A DNA stretch of 64,000 bases from Phytoactinopolyspora limicola (GCF_011320225.1 NZ_JAAOEN010000002.1:620584-684583); one strand, 5' to 3'. Positions 1 through 8,768 are shown, numbered from the stretch's first letter. The notes: generated by a model not told the origin, from the sequence alone. Made by a program: numbers and translations.

Positions 1-2516
1 CCGACCGACAACTGGTGCGCCGGGCATTCGAGACCCTGCCCGACCGTTGGCAACAGGTTCTCTGGCACACCGAGATCGAGGGCCGGTCCCCAGCGTCTCT
101 CGCGGCGACCCTCGGCAGCACACCCAACGCGGTGGCCGCCCTGGCATACCGGGCACGAGAAGGCCTGCGCCAGGCTTACCTGGCGGTCAACCTCTCCTCC
201 GAGGTCCGCGCCGAGTGCCGTCCCTACGCGCCCAAGGTGGCTGCCTACGTCCGCGGGACCCTGTCAGCTCAGCACACCCGAGCTGTCACGGTCCACCTCA
301 GCGAATGTGAGCACTGCCGGGAACGCCGCGACGAACTGTTGCTCCTCGTTTCCGACCTGCGTGGCACCTTGTGGCCCGCCCTTCTACTGCCCGCCGCGGT
401 TGGTTCGGCAGTGTTGGCCGGCGCCGCGGGAGCGGCCGCCGTCGCTGGTGGCGGCGCGGCTGCCGGGGGGCAGGCCGCCACCGAGGCGGCCACCGCTACG
501 GGTACGGCCGTCCTGACCGGTGTCGGTGCCGCCACAGCGGGAAGCTCCGGCGGCGGGGCGGGCGCCGGCGCCGCGGGAGCTGGTGCCGCGGGAGCTGGTG
601 CCGGGGGAGCTGGTGCCGGGGCGAGTGCTGGCTCCGGTGCTTCCGGTGGCGGGGTAGCGGCATCTGTGGTCTCGCCCGGCCGGCTGGCCCGGCTCGGCAG
701 CAAGACGCTCGCCGGCGCGGCCGGCGTCGTCGCCGCAGGCATCATCATCGCTGGTGCTGCCATGATGCTGAGCAACTCGTCCGACGATCCCCCGGAGGGC
801 TCCGCTGCACCCCCGGTCGCGTCCCAGAACGACAGCGGCGGCAACGGCTCAGGCGATCCCGGTGGGGGTTGGGACGACGATCCCACCGACCCGGAAGAGT
901 CGGACGCCACTGAAGATCCAGACGAGGCCGACGAACCGGTCGAGCCCGGCCCCGGCCGTACCCCGGGCACGCTGCCCATCAGCCGGCCGAACGACACCGA
1001 CCCCAGAACCGGCGAAACGCCGCCGCCGGGCTCTCCGTCGCCCACCGATCCGGACCGGCCCCCCTCGGACGACCCGACGGATGACCCCACGGACGACCCG
1101 ACCGACGATCCGACCGACGACCCAACGGAAGATCCCCCTCCACCCCCGGACGAAGACGAGCCGGAAACACCACCGTCCATCGACGCCGGCCCCAGCAACA
1201 CCACCGTCCGCGCGGGCCAGACGGCCAACCTGTCGGTCCAAGTGTCCGGCAACCCGCGCCCGTCGCTCACCTGGCAGTACCGTGACGGCTCGACGTCGGC
1301 CGGTGCCGACACGACACCCGGGGCCCGCTCGGCGTCGATGGCCAGCAGCGGCTGGCGCGACATCGACGGAGCGACCTCGTCCACTCTTCGGGTCTCGGCC
1401 CAACCAGAGCTCGACGGTCGCCAGTACCGCGTCGTGGCCCGCAACACCCACGGCACCAGCACCACGGATCCAGCGGTGCTGACAGTCCACTACGCCCCGC
1501 AGGTGACGGGTCATCCGGACGCTCGCGAAACCAACGAGGGCGGCAAGGTCACCTTCACCGCGACCGCCCGGGCCAACCCCGCTCCCAGCAGCGTCACCTG
1601 GCAACGCCGTGAACGCGGTGGATCATGGCGAGACATGGGGAAAGGTTCTCTCGGCTCTGGGGGCACCCGCGCCACGCTGGAGCTCACCGACATCAAGCGC
1701 TCGTTGAACGACCACGAGTACCGCGCGGTGTTCACCAACCAGGTTGGCACCTCGAACAGCAACTTCGCCCGACTCAGCGTCTTGTGGGCGCCCGACGTGG
1801 CCAACGGGCCGAGCGATGCCAGTGCCGCCACCGGCGACCAAGCCACCTTCCAGGCCAAAGCCACCGCGGGCAACCCCGGAAACACCGAGTTCCGGTGGCA
1901 GGAGAAACCCCCGGGAGGTTCGTGGCGTGACCTCGGCGGATGGCAGCCAGGTACCACGGCCAGCCGCCGGGTCGACGTGACGAGCACCAACCAGGACGGC
2001 AGTCAGTACCGGGTGATCTTCAGAAATCGCGTCGGATCCAGCGAGAGCAGTACGGCGACGTTGCGTGTCGCCCCGAATTCGACCAACGATCTGAGCATCG
2101 CCACCCCTGGGGGTGGTCACCAATGGTGCGTCAAACCCACCGGTTCAGGCGACAGGCTGACGTTGGACACATGTTCAGATCCACCTGATTGGCAGGTTTA
2201 TACCGAACAGACCGACACCGGGCCCAACGGACACACTGTCCGTTGGGCCGACGGGCGTTGTTTGAGCGTGTCGCCGACCCCGCATGAGGATGTGTTCCGC
2301 GTGCTGCTCCGCGAGTGCCAGAGTCCCGAGCCCGCGGCTGATCAACTCTGGGCATTCAACCCGGCCGCCTCGTCGCCACAACCGATATCGACGACGTTCC
2401 TGCCGATCGGCGCGACGGTGTGCCTCGACGTCCGTGGTGGTGCCATCGCGAAGGGCAAAGAGCTGATCGTATTTAGTTGCCACGGAGGTGCAAACCAGCA
2501 GTTCAGGCTGAACTGA
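1..2516 (+). CDS. ECF sigma factor fused to anti-sigma zinc finger, Ig-like domains and lectin-like C-terminus (5' partial)
   Basis: The reading frame is open to the window edge: codons before the GTG at base 15 read DRQL in the same frame, so sigma region 2 lies outside. Counting from base 15: residues 1-55 are sigma region 4 (LPDRWQQVLWHTEIEG, then a helix-turn-helix). C68 and H94-x3-C98-x2-C101 form an anti-sigma zinc finger. Residues 117-215 are Ala/Gly-rich. A basic stretch (RLARLGSK) precedes a clear membrane helix at about 231-252. An acidic Pro/Asp linker (260-390) follows, then three Ig-like repeats (about 390-700, each with a Trp and a YR(V/A)(V/I) strand), then a ricin-B-like end (about 710-833, with RCLSV, WAFN and QQFRLN). 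The basic residues suggest N-terminus inside and C-terminus outside. Inference: a one-piece envelope or carbohydrate sensor whose sigma part is held at the membrane. Domain calls are by eye. Confidence 0.85.
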   Translation, partial: DRQLVRRAFETLPDRWQQVLWHTEIEGRSPASLAATLGSTPNAVAALAYRAREGLRQAYLAVNLSSEVRAECRPYAPKVAAYVRGTLSAQHTRAVTVHLSECEHCRERRDELLLLVSDLRGTLWPALLLPAAVGSAVLAGAAGAAAVAGGGAAAGGQAATEAATATGTAVLTGVGAATAGSSGGGAGAGAAGAGAAGAGAGGAGAGASAGSGASGGGVAASVVSPGRLARLGSKTLAGAAGVVAAGIIIAGAAMMLSNSSDDPPEGSAAPPVASQNDSGGNGSGDPGGGWDDDPTDPEESDATEDPDEADEPVEPGPGRTPGTLPISRPNDTDPRTGETPPPGSPSPTDPDRPPSDDPTDDPTDDPTDDPTDDPTEDPPPPPDEDEPETPPSIDAGPSNTTVRAGQTANLSVQVSGNPRPSLTWQYRDGSTSAGADTTPGARSASMASSGWRDIDGATSSTLRVSAQPELDGRQYRVVARNTHGTSTTDPAVLTVHYAPQVTGHPDARETNEGGKVTFTATARANPAPSSVTWQRRERGGSWRDMGKGSLGSGGTRATLELTDIKRSLNDHEYRAVFTNQVGTSNSNFARLSVLWAPDVANGPSDASAATGDQATFQAKATAGNPGNTEFRWQEKPPGGSWRDLGGWQPGTTASRRVDVTSTNQDGSQYRVIFRNRVGSSESSTATLRVAPNSTNDLSIATPGGGHQWCVKPTGSGDRLTLDTCSDPPDWQVYTEQTDTGPNGHTVRWADGRCLSVSPTPHEDVFRVLLRECQSPEPAADQLWAFNPAASSPQPISTTFLPIGATVCLDVRGGAIAKGKELIVFSCHGGANQQFRLN
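1068..1136 (+). repeat. 12-bp coding tandem repeat (DDPT linker)
   Basis: About 5.7 units of a 12-bp sequence (gacgacccgacg and variants) encode DDPT repeats. They lie in the linker between the membrane helix and the Ig-like domains of the sigma fusion. Such in-frame repeats can change copy number and so linker length. Confidence 0.85.
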
Positions 2517-2627
2517 TCGGCTGACTTACCGCCGGACGTCACCACCCGCCGCCCGACCCACGCCGGTCGTGCGGTTTTGTCGCGTTCTGCCGCCGCCCCC
2601 GCCGCTATCCCCCCCGGCTCCTCCACC

Positions 2628-2753
2628 TGTCAGGCCGGACAAGTCCGCCACCAGCAGCAACGCCCCGCCCTCCCCTGATAGGCCGCACCGAAACCCGACG
2701 AGTCAGGGCGGCCGGCGGCTACACCACTGGTCGGCGAGTTGTCCGGCCTGACA
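2628..2753. repeat. 15-bp inverted repeat upstream of whiB-like gene
   Basis: The arm tgtcaggccggacaa (2628-2642) is repeated exactly as its reverse complement ttgtccggcctgaca (2739-2753), with 96 bp between. The rest of the 409-bp gap (2517-2925) shows no gene. Its distance from the whiB-like start (172 bp) and the long spacer fit a looping operator or a decayed element's ends as well as a hairpin. Confidence 0.7.
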
Positions 2754-2925
2754 ACGGTGCAAGAGCGGGGCGGGAGAACGGACTCATTCAGCAGGTTTGT
2801 CCTGCTCACGCGCGTGGTCGCAAATTTCTCAAAAAAAGTCCGGCAGCGCGCGTCATGACCGACACCTACGTCCGTCAAGTCGGACATGAGGGTCTTGATC
2901 GTCTCGGTAAGGGGGCTACGGCCAC

Positions 2926-3204
2926 ATGACCGCATTGATCGACGTCACTGAGCTGCACGCGCAGGACTGGTTTGGTCGAGAGGAGAGCTGGCGAGCACTT
3001 GCCGCGTGTCGCGGTATGGACACCGACCTGTTCTATCCGGAAGGGCGCGGGAGCACACTGCGCAAACGGGAAGCACTCGCCAAGGACGTGTGTGCTTCAT
3101 GCCCAGTCGCCTCACAGTGCCGCGAGGCCGCGGCTGGACAACCGGAGCGCTTCGGCATCTGGGGAGGGCTCACCGAAGGGGAACGCGGCTGGTCGCGTCG
3201 CTAG
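2926..3204 (+). CDS. WhiB-family iron-sulfur transcription factor
   Basis: A 92-residue Wbl protein. The four cluster cysteines are in AACRGMDTDLFYPEG (C28) and CASCPVASQC (CxxCx5C pattern), followed by the GIWGG turn motif of the family. Wbl proteins bind a 4Fe-4S cluster and usually contact region 4 of the principal sigma factor. There is no C-terminal AT-hook, unlike the second Wbl gene in this window, so the WhiB1/WhiB2/WhiB3-type subclass cannot be fixed. It starts ATG ACC GCA; no strong ribosome binding site is visible. A 15-bp inverted repeat lies upstream. The gene stands alone, downstream of the sigma fusion. Confidence 0.9.
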   Translation: MTALIDVTELHAQDWFGREESWRALAACRGMDTDLFYPEGRGSTLRKREALAKDVCASCPVASQCREAAAGQPERFGIWGGLTEGERGWSRR

Positions 3205-3445
3205 CGACGCTCAGAACCCGCGCGAATAGGGAGTCGCCGGGCCCGTGTGCCCGGGGCCGTGGCGTGCGTGATCGTACGTCGCCGCAGGCCCGGGAAGCGC
3301 GTGCCGGAGGCGGGCCACCGACGGAATGTGCCAGTCCATCCAGGATCGGTGCCTGGCTGACCGGCGATGACGCGATCTACCGTGATCGAAGCCAGGTCGT
3401 TTGATCTGGCTCACGGCGGATGCCGTCTCGACGCGAGGAGGCCGC

Positions 3446-3922
3446 ATGGCGGGCAGGTACGACCACCTATTCGTCCGGCACATGAAGGAATGCAGCGACG
3501 ACCTTGTCAACGAAGGGGCGGTCGCCGGCCTGCCCCGCCCTGGCAACGTCGGTGACCCGTTCGCGCTCATGCGTAGCGCCGACGTCGACCTCAGCCAAGT
3601 GCACATGGCGTACAGCTGGATCAGCGAGACCGACCAGCAGGTCCATTGGGTGAACGACCACGAGCACGACTACGACGAGGTGCTCATGTGGATGGGGAAC
3701 AATCCGGATGACATTCATGATCTCGGCGCCGAGATCTACCTAGACATCGAGGGTGAGCGACACGTCATCACCACGACGGGTTCGGTCTATATTCCAGCCG
3801 GGACCCGCCATTGTCCGCTCGGCTTCATCTCGGTCAGTCGGCCGTTCTCGTTTATCGCGTTGTCGCTGAACGGGGCTTATTCGTCGGACGAGAATGTGCC
3901 CTCTGAGGTGGCTGCGCGCTAG
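3446..3922 (+). CDS. Cupin-like protein
   Basis: 158 residues from the ATG at 3446, which follows gaggaggcc at a good distance; the frame is open 15 codons further upstream without a binding site. The middle carries HEHDYDEVLMWMGNN and later VYIPAGTRHCPLGF, the two halves of a cupin barrel with the usual His-x-His/Glu and PxGxxH metal ligands. The family is small-molecule binding or enzymatic, and the substrate is unknown. It is convergent with an AraC-type regulator, with a shared hairpin between the 3' ends, so the regulator does not obviously control it from this side. Confidence 0.7.
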   Translation: MAGRYDHLFVRHMKECSDDLVNEGAVAGLPRPGNVGDPFALMRSADVDLSQVHMAYSWISETDQQVHWVNDHEHDYDEVLMWMGNNPDDIHDLGAEIYLDIEGERHVITTTGSVYIPAGTRHCPLGFISVSRPFSFIALSLNGAYSSDENVPSEVAAR

Positions 3923-3976
3923 TGTCGTGCACCGGAAATCCGCCGCACCCCTCGTTGCACTCGTGTCCTGCGTGGC

Positions 3977-4018
3977 TGGCCCGGCCGGCTCCTTCGGGGT
4001 TTGGGCCGGGCCGGGCCA
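3977..4018. terminator. Hairpin between convergent genes
   Basis: tggcccggc (3977-3985) pairs with gccgggcca (4010-4018), with further partial GC pairing inside. It sits between the 3' ends of the cupin gene and the AraC regulator and could stop transcription from both sides. No clear T-tract. Confidence 0.4.
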
Positions 4019-4027
4019 ACTCCGGGT

Positions 4028-4906
4028 TCAGCCGACGACGTCGCGTTGGCTGACGCGGAACTCCGACGGCGTGTTGCCGGTCTCGCGTCGGAAGAATCGA
4101 GAGAAGTACGACGCGTCGGTAAAGCCGAGCAGGGCGGCGATCTGCGCACAGCTGCGATCGGTCTGGACGAGCTGGCGTTGTGCCTCGTTCAAGGTGGCGG
4201 TGCGTAGAACGCGGCCGGCGGTGGTTCCTGCCTCGTGCCGGACCAGGTCGTTGAGGTAGCCCGGCGTGACACCCAGCTGTGCGGCACAGGAACCGACAGT
4301 ATGCCGCACCGACGGCTGTGATTGAGCGAAGCGGAGAAAATCTCGATACAGCGTCGACCTGGGTGAGCTGGGCGGATGTGGCGACATACGGCGACAGTGG
4401 ATGAGGAGCAGGACGAGCAGGTGCCGTAGCGCCAGCAGCCGCCCGCGCTCTGAAGCGATGTACTCCTCCCGCATCTCGCCGAGTAGGCGTTCCAGCCGCC
4501 GTAGTTGGCGTGGATCCGGATGCAAGATCGCCGCACCGTCGGCGTATAGGTCATGGTGCACCGTCGGCGGGCCACCAACGCCGGCGAGGAAATCGTCGCG
4601 GAACAGCACCTGGGTGCCGCCCACACCTTCCCCCTGCCAGTGATGGATCTGACCGCGAGTGATCAAGTAGACCTGGGGAGGCTCGATCCGGTATCTCACC
4701 GCGTCGACGGCGTGCCAGCCGGAGCCGGTGGTGACGTAATGGATCTGGGTGAAGTCGTGCCGGTGCGGACTACTCGTGAGGTAAGCCGGCCCGCCGGCAT
4801 CGATCGGACCGACGAGCAGCGACGACGAGCCGGTGTCCCCGCTCGGTGGCACGATCGAGTGCACCGGCAGGGACCGGAGGTCACTTCGCTGTTCGACCCG
4901 CACCAT
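4028..4906 (-). CDS. AraC-family transcriptional regulator with N-terminal cupin
   Basis: 292 residues, the usual length of the family. The N-terminal half is a cupin sensor (HRHDFTQIHYVTTGSG, then a hydrophobic barrel up to about residue 150). The C-terminal 100 residues hold two helix-turn-helix units ending in IAALLGFTDASYFSRFFRR and GNTPSEFR, the classic AraC signature. ATG start at 4906 after taggagtgg. The 5' side faces a gap (4907-5197) with no supported gene; its target is not evident. The ligand is probably a small sugar or aromatic compound by family precedent, but nothing in the sequence tells which. Confidence 0.9.
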   Translation of the reverse strand: MVRVEQRSDLRSLPVHSIVPPSGDTGSSSLLVGPIDAGGPAYLTSSPHRHDFTQIHYVTTGSGWHAVDAVRYRIEPPQVYLITRGQIHHWQGEGVGGTQVLFRDDFLAGVGGPPTVHHDLYADGAAILHPDPRQLRRLERLLGEMREEYIASERGRLLALRHLLVLLLIHCRRMSPHPPSSPRSTLYRDFLRFAQSQPSVRHTVGSCAAQLGVTPGYLNDLVRHEAGTTAGRVLRTATLNEAQRQLVQTDRSCAQIAALLGFTDASYFSRFFRRETGNTPSEFRVSQRDVVG

Positions 4907-5197
4907 CCACTCCTACGATCACTCTTCCATCGTGCCCGGGCCAGCTCAGCCGGAGCACGGGTTGGGCGGGTTCCACGCGCGGCCGGCCAAGTGCGGTGCA
5001 CCGTGGGTCAAGCCCGATGATGAGACCGTCGTCATTGGTGCCGACGGAAAATCGGTTGCCTCGATCAGGTTCGACGCCGTTCAATAAGCGCAGATCGAGC
5101 CGCAGCCGAGTGGCTCGTACGGATTCGAGTGGGTGAGGAGGCTCATGATTGTGCGCGGCACGACCATCGACCCGTCGTGCAATCTTCAAGGAGCCTC

Positions 5198-5569
5198 GTG
5201 TCCACTTCCACCAACGCGGCTCGGCGTCGCCGCCGCGTCTCATCGTTCCGCTGCCTGAACTGCCGCCTGGACGTCTCAGTCGACGCTCCAGGCACCGCAC
5301 ATCGCAATCACTGCCCCACATGTCTGTGGAGTCGCCATGTCGACGACACGCCGGGTGACCGTTCGGCTGACTGTGGCGCGCGTATGGAGCCGATCGCCAT
5401 CACCACCCGATCCGACGGCGAGTGGCTCATCATCCACCGATGTGTCGGCTGTGACGAGTTACACCGCAACCGGATCGCCGGTGACGACAACGTGGTCGTC
5501 CTGTTCGAGCTCGCGGTTCGCCCGCTGGCCAGAACACCGTTCCCGTTGGCGCAGCTGGCGCAGCTATAG
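5198..5569 (+). CDS. RNHCP domain protein
   Basis: 123 residues from the GTG at 5198, preceded by caaggagcctc. The frame is open further upstream (to 5129), but those codons look non-coding. The N-terminal half carries FRCLNCRLDVSVDAPGTAHRNHCPTCL, the RNHCP signature, and two more cysteine pairs follow (DCGARM and HRCVGCDELHRNR), so a zinc-ribbon-like fold is likely. The family is widespread in Gram-positive bacteria and has no settled function. It stands alone, tail to tail with the P-loop kinase gene. Confidence 0.85.
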   Translation: MSTSTNAARRRRRVSSFRCLNCRLDVSVDAPGTAHRNHCPTCLWSRHVDDTPGDRSADCGARMEPIAITTRSDGEWLIIHRCVGCDELHRNRIAGDDNVVVLFELAVRPLARTPFPLAQLAQL

Positions 5570-5608
5570 GCGGTTCCCGGCTGGCTGTAGCCCTCGTTGC
5601 CCGGCGGA

Positions 5609-6175
5609 TCACGCCATCGTGATCCGCCGTGCAAGCGCGACGACGTCGACGGGTCGGGTGGTGTCCACCCCATGCACCGGGCCAAGCCCCAGCGGTTCGG
5701 CCTGGCCCGCCCACACACGCCACTGCTCGTCGTCGACGCGGCCGTCGTCGTGGATGACGTGGCGGCTGGACGCTCTGGCCTCGTACCTCTGCCGGGCAAG
5801 CTTGACGGCCACCTGACACCAGACCTCGTGAACGTGGCGGACTCCGGCACGTTCGAGACCGGCGGCGGCCACCGAACGAAGAGGAGCCAGCCATGGGCTT
5901 TCCAGGACTGCGCCTCGATTGGTGTCGGCCAGCAATGTCCAGAGTGTCTCTCCTGCGGCGCTGCCGAGTAGTTGGCTCCAACGGCGCTGGCTCATCCCGT
6001 CTGGAGGTCCACCGAGCATGTCGGCCAACGTCTCTTTGACGCTGTCTTTACTGAACAGCGGCAGATCCAGCGACGACGCCAGTGCTCGCGCCAGGGTTGA
6101 CTTGCCGGAGCCCGGAATCCCGTTGACCAACACGACGAGCACCGGCCAACGGTACCGCGCAGCGCCCACCGCCAC
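5609..6175 (-). CDS. P-loop kinase-like protein (AAA/zeta-type ATPase fold)
   Basis: 188 residues. Walker A is GIPGSGKST at residues 19-27, directly after a beta strand (VLVVLVN), and KDSVKETLAD follows as in the chloramphenicol phosphotransferase and gluconate kinase-like group. An Arg-rich stretch (KLARQRYEARASSRH) could be the lid. The GTG start abuts the TGA of the upstream membrane-protein gene, so the two are translationally coupled. An internal GTG about ten codons later is an alternative start. Substrate unknown; small-molecule kinase is the best reading. Confidence 0.75.
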   Translation of the reverse strand: MAVGAARYRWPVLVVLVNGIPGSGKSTLARALASSLDLPLFSKDSVKETLADMLGGPPDGMSQRRWSQLLGSAAGETLWTLLADTNRGAVLESPWLAPLRSVAAAGLERAGVRHVHEVWCQVAVKLARQRYEARASSRHVIHDDGRVDDEQWRVWAGQAEPLGLGPVHGVDTTRPVDVVALARRITMA

Positions 6176-7288
6176 TCAGGAGACGTGCCGTCGCCGTTCT
6201 TCAGCGGTTTGTGCTGCCGAGTGCCCGGACTCGGCTAATGCCGTGGGGGCAGAACCTGCGTCGGGAATCCGCGCCGTCGAGGCCCCTTCCGCCCCCGTCT
6301 CCAGCAACTTCAGCCGGTAGTTCAGCACCCCCAGAGCGGCGAGATTCACCAGGACTCCGGGCAACGCGTTGAGTTCCCGATCGGCGAAGTTGAACACCTG
6401 ACCGACCATGATGTTCAGCAGCACGGCATAACGCAGCATCTGTAGACCACGGCGTTGGTCGCGACGCCACCGCTCCAGCCCGACACCGATGATCCCGACG
6501 GTGAGCAGCGCCCACCCCAACTGGATGCCTCGCACCGCGGTGAACTCGTCGATGCTAAAACCGGCGATGTTGAGCACCACGTCGACCAACTGCAACACGA
6601 GGAAGGCAAGAACTGCCGCGTAGGCGACCCGGTTCCGGACCAGCGCCCGGAGCAGCCGGAGCAGCCTGGTACGGAAGGCCGCGTACCGTCCGGCGCCATG
6701 TCGCGCAACGGGGCACGCGTCGATCAGCTCGCGTACCGCGGCCACCGACCGCACCTCGGCGCCCTGCCGCTCGGCCGCCGCGATGAGTTGGATCGCCTCG
6801 TACCGGCTCACGTCGTCGAGCCCTCGTAGCTGTCCACCGGCCCCGATGACCACCGCGTTCGCCAACTGCGTCGGAGGGTCATGGATGGGCCGCTCGGACA
6901 ACCAGTGGACGGCGAGCACCAGGACAACGAAAACCACGTACATGATCGCGAACGCCGGCTGGAAGAAGTAGTCGTTGTCAGCGGTGACGAACTTGCCGAC
7001 CTCGTCGATGAAGAGCCCGAACCCGACACCACCAACGAACGCGCTCAGCTCCTTCACCCGAGCTCCCAGGAATCCCAGGAGCAGGACGTGCGAGATCAAC
7101 ATGAGCAGTCCGCCCCACAACATGTGGGCGATGTGTAGGCCACCGCCGCCGATCTGTGGGTAGTCCATCAGGATGAGGTAACCCCGCGTCACGAGGATGG
7201 CGCTGATGGCGGCGACGATGAACAACTCCAGCCGGACGACGGCATGGACGTCCTGACCACGGAGTGCTCGCGAACGTAGCGACATCAT
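6176..7288 (-). CDS. Polytopic integral membrane protein
   Basis: About 370 residues from tandem ATG codons at 7288/7285 after aggagccgg; the frame is open to 7468 but that would overlap the Rieske gene. Four membrane helices lie in the first 140 residues (LELFIVAAISAILV; MLWGGLLMLISHVLLLGFLG; FVGGVGFGLFIDEVGKFV; AIMYVVFVVLVLAV). A soluble stretch of about 90 residues follows, then four more helices (AVLAFLVLQLVDVVLNIAGF; GWALLTVGIIGVGL; AVLLNIMVGQVFNF; LVNLAALGVLNY). No family recognised. It lies between a Rieske lipoprotein gene and a kinase-like gene on the same strand, so a shared transcript is likely. Confidence 0.8.
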   Translation of the reverse strand: MMSLRSRALRGQDVHAVVRLELFIVAAISAILVTRGYLILMDYPQIGGGGLHIAHMLWGGLLMLISHVLLLGFLGARVKELSAFVGGVGFGLFIDEVGKFVTADNDYFFQPAFAIMYVVFVVLVLAVHWLSERPIHDPPTQLANAVVIGAGGQLRGLDDVSRYEAIQLIAAAERQGAEVRSVAAVRELIDACPVARHGAGRYAAFRTRLLRLLRALVRNRVAYAAVLAFLVLQLVDVVLNIAGFSIDEFTAVRGIQLGWALLTVGIIGVGLERWRRDQRRGLQMLRYAVLLNIMVGQVFNFADRELNALPGVLVNLAALGVLNYRLKLLETGAEGASTARIPDAGSAPTALAESGHSAAQTAEERRRHVS

Positions 7289-7358
7289 CCGGCTCCTGCC
7301 TCGATACCCGAACGCATGCAGGAGCATACCGATCGGTGCCGCTCGGCGGTCGCCGATT

Positions 7359-7997
7359 CTACGCGCGGGTGATGTGTTCGCCGTCGACGACGATCCCCAC
7401 CTCAGGTAGCGGGGTGTCGGCCGGCCCGGTATGCACCGATCCGTCGGCGACCGAGAACTGGCTGCCATGACATGGACACGTGATCAACCCGTCGGACACG
7501 TCCGTCACGGCACACCCCTGGTGTGTGCAGGTGGCGCTAAACGCCATGAACTCACCTTCAACCGGCTGCGTGACCACCACCGTCTGCCCTTGGATGATGA
7601 CACCACCGCCGATAGGCACCTCACGGGCCATGACGAGAAGGTCGGCAGGCTCCCCGTTGTCAGGTCGATCAGGTGTCGGGTCGTCGGTGGCTGCTGGGTC
7701 GTCGGTGGCTGCTGGGTCGTCGGTGGCTGCTGGGTCGTCGGTGGCTGTTGGCTCGCTGGTCGCGGGCGGTTCGTCACCACCGAGACCCGGGTCGGTGTCG
7801 TCTGGCGCCGGATTCGAGGACTGACCGGTGCTGTCATCCGAGTCCGCGCCACAGGCGGCCAGCAAGGCGCTGAACGCCAGCGAGCCGGCGGCCAGCAAGG
7901 CGCTTCTCCGACCAATCCCACAGCCGGAACAGGCGACAGCTTCGACTGTCGCCTGGGTGCCTACGTGGTCGACGCCGTGTTCTCCGTGTTCTCCCAT
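7359..7997 (-). CDS. Rieske 2Fe-2S lipoprotein
   Basis: About 212 residues from the ATG at 7997; the frame is open a little further. GIGRRSALLAAGSL resembles a twin-arginine signal and ends in a lipobox (LLAAC), so the protein is probably exported folded and lipid-anchored. A repetitive ATDDPA linker follows. The C-terminal 95 residues carry CTHQGC and CPCHGSQF, the Cys-x-His and Cys-x2-His ligand boxes of a Rieske cluster. The form matches small ferredoxin-like Rieske proteins rather than the cytochrome bc1 subunit. It probably passes electrons at the outer face of the membrane; the partner may be the membrane protein next door. Confidence 0.9.
   Translation of the reverse strand: MGEHGEHGVDHVGTQATVEAVACSGCGIGRRSALLAAGSLAFSALLAACGADSDDSTGQSSNPAPDDTDPGLGGDEPPATSEPTATDDPAATDDPAATDDPAATDDPTPDRPDNGEPADLLVMAREVPIGGGVIIQGQTVVVTQPVEGEFMAFSATCTHQGCAVTDVSDGLITCPCHGSQFSVADGSVHTGPADTPLPEVGIVVDGEHITRA
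7681..7752 (-). repeat. 18-bp coding tandem repeat in the Rieske linker
   Basis: Four 18-bp units (tcgtcggtggctgctggg on the + strand, the last diverged) encode the ATDDPA linker repeats between the lipid anchor and the Rieske domain. Copy-number change would alter the reach of the cluster from the membrane. Confidence 0.9.
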
Positions 7998-8110
7998 ACC
8001 TATGGTTCGATCACGAGGCCACGATGGATGGCGGCCACCGCGAAAAAGATCTCCGCGGCCGCCCATGGCGGCCGAGATTCACGGCTCACCCGACGCCGAC
8101 GTGGGCCGCC

Positions 8111-8746
8111 TTATCCATCCGCACCGGGCGTGAGGTCGTCATCGCCGAAGGCGGCAGCAAGCGCGGCGGCGATCAACGTGGAAAGATCGGTTTTCCCGTC
8201 GTCTTCGGCCCAGCGCACCAACGCGGTGTGCATGGTGGCCAGGCAGGCACTCGCGGCCGCGTGGGCGTGGAACGCCGCGTCCGGCTCGGTGGTGTCGTCC
8301 CCGAGAGCGTCGACGATCGCCTGCTGGAGGGCGTAGTAGTTGTCGAGGTGTTTGGCACGTAGGGCGGGCGTCGAGATCATCAGCCGTAACCGGTCGAGGA
8401 GGAACTGCTCACTCGTCGCCAGGTCGGGTGTGCGCCGGCCGCTGGTCAGCGTCGCGGCGGCTTCGATGAGGGCACGGCCGATCCGTCGAACGAGCGGCTG
8501 AGCGGGAGACGATGCGGCGATCCGCTCGGCGATGAGCTGGCGGTGCTGGTCGACGAGGACGAGGTCCTCCTTGGTGGGGAAATGTCGGTAGACCGTCATG
8601 GGTGACACTCCGGCGGCATCGGCGACGTCGTTGATCGCGGTGGCGTCGTAACCACGTTCGGTGAACAGCCGCACCGCATGCGCCTGAATCGTGCGCTGCG
8701 TCTCCGCCCGGCGCTGTTCTCTGAGTGTTGAGTGCCGCTCCATCAT
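8111..8746 (-). CDS. TetR-family transcriptional repressor
   Basis: About 211 residues from the ATG pair at 8746/8743; the longer open frame runs into the divergent SDR gene and is not real. The N-terminal helix-turn-helix reads AAGVSPMTVYRHFPTKEDLV, typical of TetR. The C-terminal ligand domain is all helical. It is divergent from an SDR gene, with 64 bp between the starts that contain a repeated motif. By family precedent it represses itself and the SDR until an inducer binds. Confidence 0.9.
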   Translation of the reverse strand: MMERHSTLREQRRAETQRTIQAHAVRLFTERGYDATAINDVADAAGVSPMTVYRHFPTKEDLVLVDQHRQLIAERIAASSPAQPLVRRIGRALIEAAATLTSGRRTPDLATSEQFLLDRLRLMISTPALRAKHLDNYYALQQAIVDALGDDTTEPDAAFHAHAAASACLATMHTALVRWAEDDGKTDLSTLIAAALAAAFGDDDLTPGADG

Positions 8747-8768
8747 GTGATAGACACTACCTTGCTGA

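Noticed and set aside
269..1465. Long Ser/Gly-rich frame on the minus strand inside the sigma fusion
   Set aside because: Shadow of GC-rich repeats; no binding site or motif.
4833..5087. 84-codon frame between AraC and RNHCP genes, with a protein-like tail (VIGADGKSVASIRFDAV)
   Set aside because: Its start lies inside the AraC gene, no binding site; may be a gene remnant but not supportable.
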